A DNA stretch of 64,000 bases from Levilactobacillus zymae (lineage in GTDB: Bacteria; Bacillota; Bacilli; Lactobacillales; Lactobacillaceae), in contig NZ_JAVLAS010000001.1 of NCBI RefSeq assembly GCF_032190635.1, positions 1,178,001 through 1,242,000 of the forward strand, read 5' to 3'. The notes beneath the pieces were generated by a model. It was not told where the DNA came from. It saw only the letters and a list, made by a program, of their open reading frames with translations, and ran no database searches. The position numbers and the translations under genes were made by a program. Below, piece by piece: positions 42,091-55,136 of this stretch. Every line of letters begins with the position of its first letter. Positions within the stretch are counted from its first letter, which is position 1.

Positions 42091-44154
42091 ATGGCAAACT
42101 TTGTTAAACGAAGGATGAACTGGGTGAATACCCGTATGGGGTTCTTCCTCTTGATCGTCGTTTTATTTTGGATTAAGACGTACATTGCCTACCAAACCGA
42201 ATTTACACTGGGAGCCAAGGGGAGCGTGCAGCAGTTCTTATTGCTGATTAACCCCATTCCCGCCGCGTTACTCATCTTTGGGATCGCGTTATACTTTCGG
42301 GGGCGGTTGGCGTATTGGCTGATGCTGATTATTGACTTCTTAGAGTCGACTTGGATTTTCGCGAACGTCGTCTATTACCGGGAATTCTCGGATTTCCTGT
42401 CGTTCGGGATCATGAAGGGCTCTAGCGACGTCCAAAACAACCTGGGTAAGAGTCTCGCGCAGATTACCCACCTGTATGATTTTTTTGTGTATCTCGATTT
42501 AATTATCTTGATCGGGTTGCTCCTAACCCACGTGATTCGCATTGATCCGCGGCCGTTTAAACGGCGCTACGCGTTCACCATTTCGGTGTTGTCGTTTGGG
42601 TTAATGTTTGCGGAGTTCGGCATGGCTAACGCTGATCGTTCCGGGCTGCTAACCCGGACGTTTGACAATAATTATATTGTTAAGTACCTCGGGTTAAACG
42701 AGTATGCGGCCTTTAACGCCTATCAGACGCAAAAGGAAAGCGCCACCCGAGCTAGTGCGAACGCCAGTGATATGAAGAGTGTCTTGAAGTACCTAAAGCA
42801 AAACCGCGTGAGTCCCAACGTTTCCTATTATGGAAAGGAAAAGGGCAAGAACGTCTTTATCATTCACTTGGAGAGTTTCCAGCAATTCCTATTGGATTAT
42901 AAGGTGGACGGGAAGGAAGTTACCCCGACGCTGAATAAGTTCTACCATAATCAACATACCCTGTCGTTTGATAACTTCTATAATCAGGTGGCCCAAGGGA
43001 AGACGTCCGACGCTGAAATGATGTTGGAAAACTCGCTCTTTGGGTTGCCGCAGGGGTCAGCCATGACGACTTACGGGACGCAAAACACGTTCCAGGCGGC
43101 ACCCGCTATCCTGAGCCAAGAGGGCGGGTATAGTACCGCGGCCTTTCACGGGGATGTTCCAAGCTTTTGGAACCGAGACAACACCTATAAGTCGTGGGGT
43201 TACCAGTACTTCTTTAGTTCGAGCTATTATCAGCAAAAGGCGGGGTACAGTGTCGGTTACGGGTTAAAGGATAAGATCTTCTTACGCGATTCGGCGAAGT
43301 ATATCGAACAGTTGCCGCAACCGTTCTACGCGAAGATCATTACGTTGACCAACCACTACCCGTACGAGTTAGATAAGAAGAACGTCGACTTTCCGGCCAC
43401 TAAGACCGGGGACAAGACGGTCGATCCGTACGTCCAAACGGCCCATTATCTGGACCAGGCGTTTGCGGAATTCATCAGTTACCTCAAAAAGGTGGGGCTC
43501 TATAAGAATAGTGTGATCTTGGCTTACGGGGATCACTATGGAATTTCTAACAACCACCGACCGGCCATTGCCCAACTGTTGGGGAAGAGCAAGGTTACTA
43601 ATTTTGATTTAGCCCAATTCCAGAAGGTTCCGCTGATGATTCATGCGGAGGGTCTCAAGGGGGGCATCAACCATACGTACGGTGGCGAAATTGATGTCTT
43701 GCCAACCTTGTTAGATCTCTTAGGGGTGAAGAACACCAATACGATTCAGTTTGGTCAAGATTTGTTGGCCAAGAACCGGAATCAGACCGTTGCGTTTAGA
43801 AACGGGAACTTTGTCTCACCAACCTATACCAAGATCGGGGGTACCGTGTATGATACCCAGACGGGGAAGGTGCTGAAATTAACTAGTGCGCAGAAAAAGC
43901 AGGTCGATCAACTGCAAAACCACGTGACGACGGAACTCTCGCTGTCTGACCGGGTGATTTATGGGGATCTCTTGCGGTTCTACACACCTAAGGGCTTTAC
44001 TAAGGTTAATAAGAGTAGCTTTACCTATAAGTACAAACCAGCCATGGAAAAACTGGCTGAGGCACAGAAGGAAGAAAAGACCAGTGTCTTGGCTAAGCAT
44101 GACGGTAAGAGTACCGTTTCGGACTACAAGACGGATGCTCCAGAACTCAAATAA
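42091..44154 (+). CDS. ltaS: Lipoteichoic acid synthase
   Basis: LtaS polymerises glycerol phosphate from phosphatidylglycerol onto the glycolipid anchor outside the cell. The 687-residue protein has five N-terminal membrane helices (to about residue 175) and an extracellular sulfatase-fold domain with the metal and catalytic residues in place: Glu261 (LESFQ), nucleophile Thr305 (GKTSDAE), and Asp481-His482 (YGDHYG). Length is slightly above average because of a charged C-terminal tail. TGGAGG precedes the ATG. The nearby glycolipid operon makes the anchor for its product. Confidence 0.95.
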   Translation: MANFVKRRMNWVNTRMGFFLLIVVLFWIKTYIAYQTEFTLGAKGSVQQFLLLINPIPAALLIFGIALYFRGRLAYWLMLIIDFLESTWIFANVVYYREFSDFLSFGIMKGSSDVQNNLGKSLAQITHLYDFFVYLDLIILIGLLLTHVIRIDPRPFKRRYAFTISVLSFGLMFAEFGMANADRSGLLTRTFDNNYIVKYLGLNEYAAFNAYQTQKESATRASANASDMKSVLKYLKQNRVSPNVSYYGKEKGKNVFIIHLESFQQFLLDYKVDGKEVTPTLNKFYHNQHTLSFDNFYNQVAQGKTSDAEMMLENSLFGLPQGSAMTTYGTQNTFQAAPAILSQEGGYSTAAFHGDVPSFWNRDNTYKSWGYQYFFSSSYYQQKAGYSVGYGLKDKIFLRDSAKYIEQLPQPFYAKIITLTNHYPYELDKKNVDFPATKTGDKTVDPYVQTAHYLDQAFAEFISYLKKVGLYKNSVILAYGDHYGISNNHRPAIAQLLGKSKVTNFDLAQFQKVPLMIHAEGLKGGINHTYGGEIDVLPTLLDLLGVKNTNTIQFGQDLLAKNRNQTVAFRNGNFVSPTYTKIGGTVYDTQTGKVLKLTSAQKKQVDQLQNHVTTELSLSDRVIYGDLLRFYTPKGFTKVNKSSFTYKYKPAMEKLAEAQKEEKTSVLAKHDGKSTVSDYKTDAPELK

Positions 44155-44165
44155 GTCGTAATTAA

Positions 44166-44195
44166 GGCCTGCTATCCTAGTGATGGCGGGCTTTT
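44166..44195 (+). terminator. Terminator of ltaS
   Basis: GCCTGC pairs with GCGGGC (one G-U) over a 13-base loop, followed by TTTT. Confidence 0.6.
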
Positions 44196-44680
44196 GTGTG
44201 GTTAACAGTCTGTAGCTGAAATTAATTTCAGTAAATATTCAGTTTTTGCTTGACCCCGGACGGAGATATTGGTAAACTAATTTCTGTTGTCATTTACGGA
44301 AACAAACGTGATGGCAACGGCAACATCCCTTGATTAACAATTTAAAAAAAGGCTTGACGGTCGGTTGGATAATTGTTATGATAGTAACCGTTGTTGAGAA
44401 TATTTATTCAATTTCTTCGCAAAACATTTAATATTTATTCAAAATAATGTTTAAAAAGTTGTTGACACGATATTATCGACATGATATACTTTAAAAGTTG
44501 TCACGAAGCAATTGCTTCTTATGACAACTTGGTAGACCTTTGAAAACTGAACATTGTTTCGACAAACCAAATATGTGTAGGGCGGTTTGGATTTAGGTTC
44601 AAACCCAAACAATATTTGCGAAGTCAATTCGCTTTAAAAATGTAACAACAATCGATGAGCTATTCGAGCTTATCATCTTT
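44196..44680 (+). promoter_or_regulatory. rRNA operon promoter region with three tandem promoters
   Basis: Three promoters with exact 17-bp spacers are seen: P1 TTGACC (44250)/TAAACT (44273), P2 TTGACG (44354)/TATGAT (44377) and P3 TTGACA (44462)/TATACT (44485). P3, nearest the 16S gene, is the closest to consensus. The 190 bases between P3 and 16S are the leader; they include a CTTTGAAAACTGAAC segment typical of Firmicute rRNA leaders and hairpins for processing. No gene lies here. Confidence 0.85.
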
Positions 44681-46253
<1,573 letters not shown>

Positions 46254-46332
46254 ATATACGGAGGCTACACATACTTTGTCGGAACAATGGTCAGTTTTGA
46301 GGGGTCTACCCTCAAACCTTATGTGCTTTTTT

Positions 46333-46407
<75 letters not shown>

Positions 46408-46426
46408 TTGACCGTAAGGTCGATAT

Positions 46427-46499
46427 GGGGAATTAGCTCAGATGGGAGAGCACCTGCTTTGCAAGCAGGGGGTCAACGGTTCGATCCCGTTATTCTCCA
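46427..46499 (+). tRNA. tRNA-Ala (anticodon TGC)
   Basis: Acceptor GGGGAAT/ATTCTCC, anticodon loop TTTGCAA. It is the second tRNA of the 16S-23S spacer, 19 bases after tRNA-Ile. Confidence 0.96.
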
Positions 46500-46663
46500 T
46501 TGATGCGAGAGCATCAAGTTTGTTCTTTGAAAACTAGATATTATCAATTATTTTCCTTTAATTATTAAAGATAATTAAACCGAGAACACCGCGTTTATTT
46601 TGAGTTTTTTAATTAGTTTATTCGCTAATACTCAATTAATCAGCGGTCACGAAGTGACCGTTA

Positions 46664-49580
<2,917 letters not shown>

Positions 49581-49643
49581 AGTGGTGTTCTCAAAGAAAA
49601 TCAATTGGTAATATCTAGTTTTGAGGGAATAAGCTCTCAATAG

Positions 49644-49760
49644 TGTGGTGGCGATAGCCTGAAGGATACACCTGTTCCCATGCCGAACACAGAAGTTAAG
49701 CTTCAGCACGCCGATAGTAGTTGGGGGATCGCCCCCTGCAAGGATAGGACGTTGCCACGC
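49644..49760 (+). rRNA. rrf: 5S ribosomal RNA
   Basis: Begins TGTGGTGGCGATAGCC, contains CCCATGCCGAACACAGAAG and closes with GTTGCCACGC pairing to the 5' end; 117 nt. Confidence 0.95.
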
Positions 49761-49766
49761 GATTAT

Positions 49767-49839
49767 TCCGGCATAGCTCAGTTGGTAGAGCACCTGACTG
49801 TTAATCAGGTTGTCGACGGTTCGAGCCCGCCTGCCGGAG
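49767..49839 (+). tRNA. tRNA-Asn (anticodon GTT)
   Basis: Acceptor TCCGGCA/TGCCGGA, anticodon loop CTGTTAA. First of 11 tRNAs after 5S. Confidence 0.96.
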
Positions 49840-49848
49840 CTTTATAGT

Positions 49849-49939
49849 GGAGAGTTGTCCGAGCGGCTGAAGGAGCAGCATTGGAAATGCTGTAAACGGG
49901 TACTAACCTGTTTCGAGGGTTCGAATCCCTCACTCTCCG
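49849..49939 (+). tRNA. tRNA-Ser (anticodon GGA)
   Basis: Acceptor GGAGAGT/ACTCTCC, anticodon loop TTGGAAA, and the long variable arm of class II tRNAs; 91 nt. Confidence 0.96.
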
Positions 49940-49969
49940 TTGTCAGATGTATCATCATGATTTTATCAT

Positions 49970-50042
49970 GACCCGTTGGTCAAGTGGTTTAAGACACCGC
50001 CCTTTCACGGCGGTAACATGGGTTCGAATCCCGTACGGGTCA
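49970..50042 (+). tRNA. tRNA-Glu (anticodon TTC)
   Basis: Acceptor GACCCGT/ACGGGTC, anticodon stem CCGCC/GGCGG with loop CTTTCAC. Confidence 0.96.
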
Positions 50043-50046
50043 TTTT

Positions 50047-50119
50047 GGAGGATTAGCTCAGTTGGGAGAGCGTCTGCCTTACAAGCAGAGGGTCACAGGT
50101 TCGAGCCCTGTATCCTCCA
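50047..50119 (+). tRNA. tRNA-Val (anticodon TAC)
   Basis: Acceptor GGAGGAT/ATCCTCC, anticodon loop CTTACAA. Only 4 bases after tRNA-Glu. Confidence 0.96.
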
Positions 50120-50140
50120 TTGGTAACATAACTTTATTAT

Positions 50141-50215
50141 GGTCCGTTGGTCTAGTTGGTTTAGGACGCCTGCCTGTCACGCAGGAGATCACGAGTTCGA
50201 GTCTCGTACGGACCG
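50141..50215 (+). tRNA. tRNA-Asp (anticodon GTC)
   Basis: Acceptor GGTCCGT/ACGGACC, anticodon stem CCTGC/GCAGG with loop CTGTCAC, discriminator G. Confidence 0.96.
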
Positions 50216-50266
50216 TTGTTATGTTATTATTAATTTAACACAACAACATTACATGAATGGTGAAAT

Positions 50267-50339
50267 GGCTCGGTAGCTCAGTCGGTAGAGCAATGGATTG
50301 AAGCTCCATGTGTCGGCGGTTCGATTCCGTCCCGCGCCA
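50267..50339 (+). tRNA. tRNA-Phe (anticodon GAA)
   Basis: Anticodon stem ATGGA/TCCAT with loop TTGAAGC. Acceptor GGCTCGG against CCGCGCC leaves one U-C mismatch at the fourth pair; all other pairs are canonical. Confidence 0.94.
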
Positions 50340-50344
50340 TTTAT

Positions 50345-50427
50345 GGAGGGGTAGCGAAGTCTGGCTAAACGCGGCGGACTGTAAATCCGCTCCTTCGGGT
50401 TCGGTGGTTCGAATCCACTCCCCTCCA
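50345..50427 (+). tRNA. tRNA-Tyr (anticodon GTA)
   Basis: Acceptor GGAGGGG/CCCCTCC, anticodon loop CTGTAAA and a long variable arm; 83 nt. Confidence 0.96.
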
Positions 50428-50433
50428 TCATAT

Positions 50434-50504
50434 AGGGATATAGTTTAAAGGTAGAACTACGGTCTCCAAAACCGTCGGTGTGGGTTCAATTCCTACTATC
50501 CCTG
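50434..50504 (+). tRNA. tRNA-Trp (anticodon CCA)
   Basis: Acceptor AGGGATA/TATCCCT, anticodon loop CTCCAAA, discriminator G. Confidence 0.95.
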
Positions 50505-50516
50505 TTGTAATGTTAT

Positions 50517-50590
50517 GGCGGTATTGGTGAAGGGGTTAACACACCGGATTGTGGTTCCGGCACGCGTGGGTTCGATTCCCACATACCGCC
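50517..50590 (+). tRNA. tRNA-His (anticodon GTG)
   Basis: An 8-bp acceptor with G-1 (50517) opposite C73 (50590), as expected for tRNA-His; anticodon loop TTGTGGT. Confidence 0.95.
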
Positions 50591-50648
50591 CTATGATTGG
50601 GGCATTTTCTGAGGATTGTTGGTCCAGTCAGATTGGATAGACGATTAT

Positions 50649-50719
<71 letters not shown>

Positions 50720-50751
50720 TTGACTTGGGTGTATCCAATCAAATATTTTTT

Positions 50752-50836
50752 GCCGGAGTGGCGGAACTGGCAGACGCGCTGGACTCAAAATCCAGTGTCC
50801 GTTGAGGACGTGTGGGTTCGAACCCCACCTCCGGTA
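50752..50836 (+). tRNA. tRNA-Leu (anticodon CAA)
   Basis: Acceptor GCCGGAG/CTCCGGT with one G-U, anticodon stem CTGGA/TCCAG with loop CTCAAAA, and a long variable arm; 85 nt. Last tRNA of the array. Confidence 0.95.
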
Positions 50837-50858
50837 TCAGAAGTAACACCTCGTCTGC

Positions 50859-50900
50859 AAAAGTAGCTTATGTGTGATTAACGCATAAGCTACTTTTTTT
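50859..50900 (+). terminator. Terminator of the rRNA/tRNA operon
   Basis: AAGTAGCTTATG pairs with the CATAAGCTACTT segment and is followed by seven Ts. Confidence 0.93.
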
Positions 50901-51014
50901 GTTATCCAAAAGAATGTCGCCTTGTCCCGCCGATGCTCACTGATAACAGATTAGGGGGCAATAAGCGAGAGAACGGCCGCACTAGGCTCAATTTAAGGTT
51001 ATGAGACAGAAGTC

Positions 51015-51060
51015 CAAAAATACCCGATGAGCCGCTCTTAGCAGGGGTCATCGGGCATAG
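51015..51060 (-). terminator. Terminator of the ybjQ-like gene
   Basis: On the minus strand GCCCGATGA pairs with TCATCGGGT, followed by TTTTT. Confidence 0.8.
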
Positions 51061-51080
51061 CTTGTTCAATAGAAACAGGT

Positions 51081-51404
51081 CTAACGATACTTAACAGCGG
51101 TACCGTAAGCGGCAACGGATTGCATGTCCGTCCCAATTGACCCGGAATCAAAGCGCATCATGACAACGGCATCAGCTCCCATGTCGGCGGCGTTTTGCTT
51201 TAACCGATCGACAGCAATATTGCGGGCTTCGTCTAACATCTTGGTGTAGTCCTTAATTTCACCGCCGACAACGTTCTTCAGGGACGCGCCCAGGTTGCGA
51301 ATCACGTTTTTGGACTGCGTGGTTAGGCCAAATACCTCACCGAGTACCTCGTAATCGTGGCCAGGAATATGTTCGGTGGTGGTCACTAAAATAGTTACTG
51401 ACAT
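51081..51404 (-). CDS. YbjQ/UPF0145 family protein
   Basis: The 107-residue protein matches the YbjQ (UPF0145, putative heavy-metal-binding) family: [14 protein letters not shown] near the start, the central helix [30 protein letters not shown] and the closing AYGTAVKY strand. These pentameric proteins have no proven function despite the heavy-metal label. AGGAGG lies before the ATG. The promoter TTGTGC (51463-51458) - 17 bp - TATATT (51440-51435) is on the minus strand. Monocistronic. Confidence 0.9.
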   Translation of the reverse strand: MSVTILVTTTEHIPGHDYEVLGEVFGLTTQSKNVIRNLGASLKNVVGGEIKDYTKMLDEARNIAVDRLKQNAADMGADAVVMMRFDSGSIGTDMQSVAAYGTAVKYR

Positions 51405-51727
51405 GCTAGTTCCTCCTTCAACTTAACTAACCATAATATACCGGTATTGGCTACGGAGCACAAGTTTGGCGACCAAACAAAAAGTACCAAAAGAATTTCA
51501 TAAAAATTGTTATTGATAGTTTTGGTCCAATTCACATTAAACTAACTATTTATTCAATTTGCGACCGTTATCTTGAATATTCCATGAAAAATCACGATCC
51601 CTTTGCGGAAAAAACGCACAACTAGACCAGACGATTGATTAATAATCACTAGTGTTATTAGTGAATGTTATATGATATAGTCTTCAGTGGATAGCCGCTA
51701 AGGGTTACCACTGAAAGGAAGCGAACA
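51405..51727. other. Divergent AT-rich intergenic region
   Basis: No gene is seen in 323 bases. The left part holds the minus-strand promoter for the ybjQ-like gene (51435-51463). The right part holds AT-rich -10-like boxes (TATGAT 51671, TATAGT 51676) without a good -35, and an inverted repeat TCACTA-7-TAGTGA at 51646-51664 that could be an operator for the unknown gene at 51728. Confidence 0.5.
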
Positions 51728-52291
51728 ATGAGTCGGTACGAAGATCACTTTCCTGGGCGGCAGCCCTTAACGGAACAGCAACGTCAATTATTAGAGCGTT
51801 TTTTCATGGTTAACGCGATTCAACGACGTGTTATTCAGCAATTAGAAGATGTTTTAGGCCCACTGGCTCCTTATCAACAGCAGCGGTTATTTTTCCAAGA
51901 TGTCACGGGGTTAACCCATTTTCGACGTAACTTCTTTGGAACGGTAGGGCAGTTTTTGGGAGAACGAGTGAACCTGACCTATCAATTAGCGGTTGTGGAG
52001 CACGGTTCTCACCGAAAACGGACCTATACGGTTGAACACCTGGATCAGGTTCATCGGCAGCCGGTGGCACAAGGGACCGTGTTAGAGACTTTAAACTACC
52101 GGCAACTCGGTTGTAAAATACAGCGAATCTATACGGTGCAGGCCCATCATCTTTACTGGGAGAAAAATCAAATTTGGGTACACGGTCAAGAAATGGCTTG
52201 GGTGGATGGCTTAATGCACCTTCAACAGCAACTAAGTCCCCATGCCGTTTGGCTCCAACAGGGGTTCTTAGCCATTCATGACTATACGTAG
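51728..52291 (+). CDS. Unknown protein, 187 residues
   Basis: A soluble, Gln/His/Arg-rich protein with no signal peptide, membrane helix or recognised motif. The N-terminal half is helical (LTEQQRQLLERFFMVNAIQRRVIQQLEDVLG), and the C-terminal half is more strand-like (GCKIQRIYTVQAHHLYWEKNQIWVHG). A clear AAAGGAAG lies 7 bases before ATG 51728, and an inverted repeat sits upstream, so it looks like a real, regulated gene. It converges on a second unknown gene and shares its terminator. Confidence 0.65.
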   Translation: MSRYEDHFPGRQPLTEQQRQLLERFFMVNAIQRRVIQQLEDVLGPLAPYQQQRLFFQDVTGLTHFRRNFFGTVGQFLGERVNLTYQLAVVEHGSHRKRTYTVEHLDQVHRQPVAQGTVLETLNYRQLGCKIQRIYTVQAHHLYWEKNQIWVHGQEMAWVDGLMHLQQQLSPHAVWLQQGFLAIHDYT

Positions 52292-52300
52292 TAACCCCAC

Positions 52301-52344
52301 CAAAAAACGCAACCAGCCGGACGAATAGGTCAGGTTGGTTGCGT
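52301..52344. terminator. Bidirectional terminator
   Basis: ACGCAACCA and TGGTTGCGT form a stem between the two convergent unknown genes; the minus strand has TTTTTT after it. Confidence 0.8.
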
Positions 52345-52691
52345 CAATTATTGGTGGTAGACGGGTGGGGTAACACGTTGAGTAACCGGTGATAGGCGGC
52401 CGTGATGCGGCCCCGTTGGAGATCACTCCCCGACACCGTAATCACATTATGATGATCGCCCGGAGTGGCACTGGCTCGCCAGATCCGGTTATCAATAATG
52501 TAGATAGTCTGGTTATCAACGGTTTGATCCCAGTGGTGTTCAGCTTGGATTCGTTGTCCCGGTAGATGCAAGGCGGCTGCGAGCTGTTGACAGAAATGGT
52601 CGATTAACGCAGCGTCCACGATGGCGTTGCCAGTCAGGGTGGGTTGGTACTTGCCACTGCGAATATCGCCCACCACTTTGATTTCAGGCAT
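52344..52691 (-). CDS. Unknown protein, 115 residues
   Basis: A small soluble protein without a recognised family. It starts MPEIKVVGDIRSGKYQPTL and alternates strand-like segments (QTIYIIDNRIWRAS) with a helical AIVDAALIDHFCQQLAAAL. A good GGAGGAA ribosome site lies 8 bases before the ATG. The stop codon lies within the shared terminator stem. Monocistronic. Nothing in the neighbourhood suggests a role. Confidence 0.6.
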   Translation of the reverse strand: MPEIKVVGDIRSGKYQPTLTGNAIVDAALIDHFCQQLAAALHLPGQRIQAEHHWDQTVDNQTIYIIDNRIWRASATPGDHHNVITVSGSDLQRGRITAAYHRLLNVLPHPSTTNN

Positions 52692-52823
52692 GTATGGGTT
52701 CCTCCATTACGAGATGATGCTTCATTCTAGCATATTTCCGTCGGAGAACTCATGTCCGAACCCCGGGCTTAGCGAAACTTTAAAGTCTGCTGGTCTGCGG
52801 TCAGAAAGGTTAAGTCCCTAACG

Positions 52824-53531
52824 TTATTTGAGCACCAAATAACCGACGAGCACCTGAACGACCCCGGTGATGACCAGTTGGTAGTGGCTCTTTAGATGCC
52901 GTTGTAACCACCAGTGGCCCCCAACCAACAGAATGGCCAGAACCCCGGCCCAAGAAAAGGCCAGCAACAACGTGGTCAGGGCAAAGATGGCGGGGGTGAT
53001 CAAGGTCAAGCGCCAATCGAGATCTGCTAGCAAATAGTAGTTTTCGAACAGGGCGAGGTAGCTGGCAATAATCGGAAGCAAGGTGACCAAAAATTGGCTG
53101 GACAGATAGTGATTACGCAACAGAAATAAAATCACGGGCACCCCGCAAGCCGCGAGACAACTAAAAACAATCAGCCCATAGACTGATTGAAGTCCTAATT
53201 GGGGGATGTAGGTCAGCACCAAAAAAACGCATAGTAAGATCGCAAAGAGCTGAATCAGGTGCTCACTAGGGGCGGCGAGCAGTCCCAGCGTGGCCGCGGC
53301 CACTACCAGGATGGGACCGATGGTTGAGTGAAAACGGTGGCGTAAAATCAGAAAATAGCCGGCGGCCACTAAGCCCCCGTAGCCGACCAGGCAGAGTTTG
53401 ACGTTCCAAGCCAGTGGGGTACCCGTAGAGGCGGTCGACCCCACCAACCACCAAAGTAAGTTTTGACAGGCGGTAAAGATGACGAGTTGTTGTACCGTCC
53501 GATTCTTGATAAAAGCCGTGAGATAGGCCAT
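52824..53531 (-). CDS. Multi-pass membrane protein, function unknown
   Basis: The 235-residue protein has about seven hydrophobic helices with very short loops and no recognised transporter motif. ATG 53531 is chosen because GGAG sits 7 bases upstream; the open frame runs 7 codons further, to a TTG without a ribosome site. It is transcribed away from metK, alone. Similar small integral proteins of lactobacilli are annotated only as hypothetical. Being membrane-bound is well supported; the role is not. Confidence 0.65.
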   Translation of the reverse strand: MAYLTAFIKNRTVQQLVIFTACQNLLWWLVGSTASTGTPLAWNVKLCLVGYGGLVAAGYFLILRHRFHSTIGPILVVAAATLGLLAAPSEHLIQLFAILLCVFLVLTYIPQLGLQSVYGLIVFSCLAACGVPVILFLLRNHYLSSQFLVTLLPIIASYLALFENYYLLADLDWRLTLITPAIFALTTLLLAFSWAGVLAILLVGGHWWLQRHLKSHYQLVITGVVQVLVGYLVLK

Positions 53532-53629
53532 GGAATCGCTCCATTTCGACAAAGTTAAAGTTATCTTTCATCATAGTGGTTGTGGCTGGCGGGGTCAACG
53601 GTTACTCGCTAATTTTGTCCGGGACATCT

Positions 53630-53658
53630 TTGTCAGTCGCCGAGATTTGTGTTAAACT
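53630..53658 (+). promoter_or_regulatory. Promoter of metK
   Basis: TTGTCA (53630) - 17 bp - TAAACT (53653), with an extended TGT before the -10. RNA would begin close to the 5' end of the SMK box. Confidence 0.7.
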
Positions 53659-53673
53659 GCTTAAGTTATGAGT

Positions 53674-53775
53674 CAATTCCCGATAGGATTCACGGGTGAC
53701 CGTGAAGCTGCCTTGTAACCGAACGACGTTGAGATTATCGGTCAACTCTGACGTCCACTATAGCTAGGGGGAATA
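53674..53775 (+). promoter_or_regulatory. SMK box (SAM-III) riboswitch of metK
   Basis: The conserved core is clear: AATTCCCGATAGGAT, a hairpin TCACGG-GTGA-CCGTGA (53690-53705), then GCTGCCTTGTAACCGA. ATTCCC (53676-53681) can pair with GGGAAT at 53769-53774, over the AGGGGG ribosome site, so S-adenosylmethionine binding would hide it and shut off translation of metK. An extra stem (GACGTTGA against TCAAC and ACGTC, about 53726-53755) is inserted in the linker, which varies in length among known members. SMK boxes are known only from Lactobacillales metK genes. Confidence 0.92.
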
Positions 53776-53780
53776 TTCAA

Positions 53781-54980
53781 GTGCAAGAAAGACATTTATT
53801 TACTTCGGAATCCGTTTCTGAAGGACATCCGGATAAGATTGCTGATCAGATCAGTGACGCGATCTTGGATGCGTTGTTAGCCCAGGACCCCGATTCACGG
53901 GTGGCCTGTGAAACGTCCGTCACCACGGGGTTAGTCTTGGTTTTTGGTGAAATCTCGACCAAAGCCTACGTCGACATCCAAAAGGTTGTTCGGCAAACCA
54001 TCAAGGAAATCGGCTACACCGACGGTCAATACGGCTTTGATGGCGATAACTGTGCCGTCTTAGTGGCCATCGACGAACAGTCTCCCGACATTGCCCAAGG
54101 GGTCGATGATTCCTTGGAAACACGGGAAGGCGACGGCGATCCGCTCGATAAGATTGGGGCCGGCGATCAGGGGTTGATGTTTGGCTATGCGGTCAACGAA
54201 ACGCCCGAATACATGCCGCTGCCCATCACGTTAAGTCATGCGCTGATGCGGCGAATTGCTAAGTTGCGTAAAGACGGGACAATCCCTTATCTGCGGCCGG
54301 ATGCCAAGGCAGAGGTCACGGTAGAATACGACGACAACGACAAGCCGTTACGCGTCGACACGGTGGTCCTAAGTACCCAACATGATCCCGACGTGACGTT
54401 GGATCAGATTCGTCAGGACGTGATTGAACAGGTTGTGAAGGCCACGATTCCGGCCGAATTGTTGGACGAGAAAACCAAGTACTTCATCAACCCGACCGGC
54501 CGTTTCGTCATTGGTGGTCCCCAAGGGGATGCCGGGCTAACCGGTCGTAAGATTATCGTGGATACCTACGGTGGGGCTGCTCGTCACGGTGGCGGGGCCT
54601 TCTCCGGTAAGGACGCCACTAAGGTGGACCGGTCAGCTAGTTACGCCGCCCGGTACATCGCCAAGAATATCGTGGCGGCCGATTTGGCTCAAAAGTGTGA
54701 GGTTCAAATTGCCTACGCGATTGGGGTGGCGGAACCCGTTTCCGTGTCCATCGATACTTTTGGGACGGGCAAGGTGGCCGAGAGTAAGCTCGCTGCTGCC
54801 GTGCGGCAAATCTTCGACTTACGTCCAGCCGGGATTATTCAAATGCTGGATTTGAAGCGGCCCATCTACAAGCAGACGGCGGCTTACGGTCACTTTGGCC
54901 GGACCGACATTGACTTGCCATGGGAACACCTGGACAAGGTTGATGCTTTAAAGGCGGCTTTGAAGGCCGATCAAGCTTAA
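53781..54980 (+). CDS. metK: S-adenosylmethionine synthetase
   Basis: MetK makes S-adenosylmethionine from methionine and ATP. The 399-residue protein has the family signatures [25 protein letters not shown] at the start, [12 protein letters not shown] (about 126-137) and [17 protein letters not shown] (about 273-289). Length is typical. The start is GTG 53781, 9 bases after AGGGGG; this ribosome site is the element hidden by the SMK riboswitch, giving feedback control by the product. It is monocistronic with its own terminator. Confidence 0.97.
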   Translation: MQERHLFTSESVSEGHPDKIADQISDAILDALLAQDPDSRVACETSVTTGLVLVFGEISTKAYVDIQKVVRQTIKEIGYTDGQYGFDGDNCAVLVAIDEQSPDIAQGVDDSLETREGDGDPLDKIGAGDQGLMFGYAVNETPEYMPLPITLSHALMRRIAKLRKDGTIPYLRPDAKAEVTVEYDDNDKPLRVDTVVLSTQHDPDVTLDQIRQDVIEQVVKATIPAELLDEKTKYFINPTGRFVIGGPQGDAGLTGRKIIVDTYGGAARHGGGAFSGKDATKVDRSASYAARYIAKNIVAADLAQKCEVQIAYAIGVAEPVSVSIDTFGTGKVAESKLAAAVRQIFDLRPAGIIQMLDLKRPIYKQTAAYGHFGRTDIDLPWEHLDKVDALKAALKADQA

Positions 54981-54990
54981 TTCAATTAAT

Positions 54991-55034
54991 TGGCGCTAGC
55001 CACTGATAACTTGTCGGTGGTTGGCGCTTTTTTT
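54991..55034 (+). terminator. Terminator of metK
   Basis: GCGCTAGCCACTGA pairs with TCGGTGGTTGGCGC (with G-U pairs), followed by seven Ts. Confidence 0.88.
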
Positions 55035-55101
55035 AATGAGCTGGTTTTCGTTTAAAAAGCGTAGATAAACCCCCTAAAATTAAAATATAATGAAAATAAG
55101 C

Positions 55102-55130
55102 TTGACATATCTCTCATCAATATTTAATCT
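55102..55130 (+). promoter_or_regulatory. Promoter of the T-box operon
   Basis: TTGACA (55102) - 17 bp - TAATCT (55125), immediately upstream of the T-box leader. Confidence 0.7.
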
Positions 55131-55136
55131 AAAACA

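Noticed and set aside
50592..50648. A further tRNA between tRNA-His and tRNA-Cys
   Set aside because: No cloverleaf can be formed; the spacer is simply longer there.
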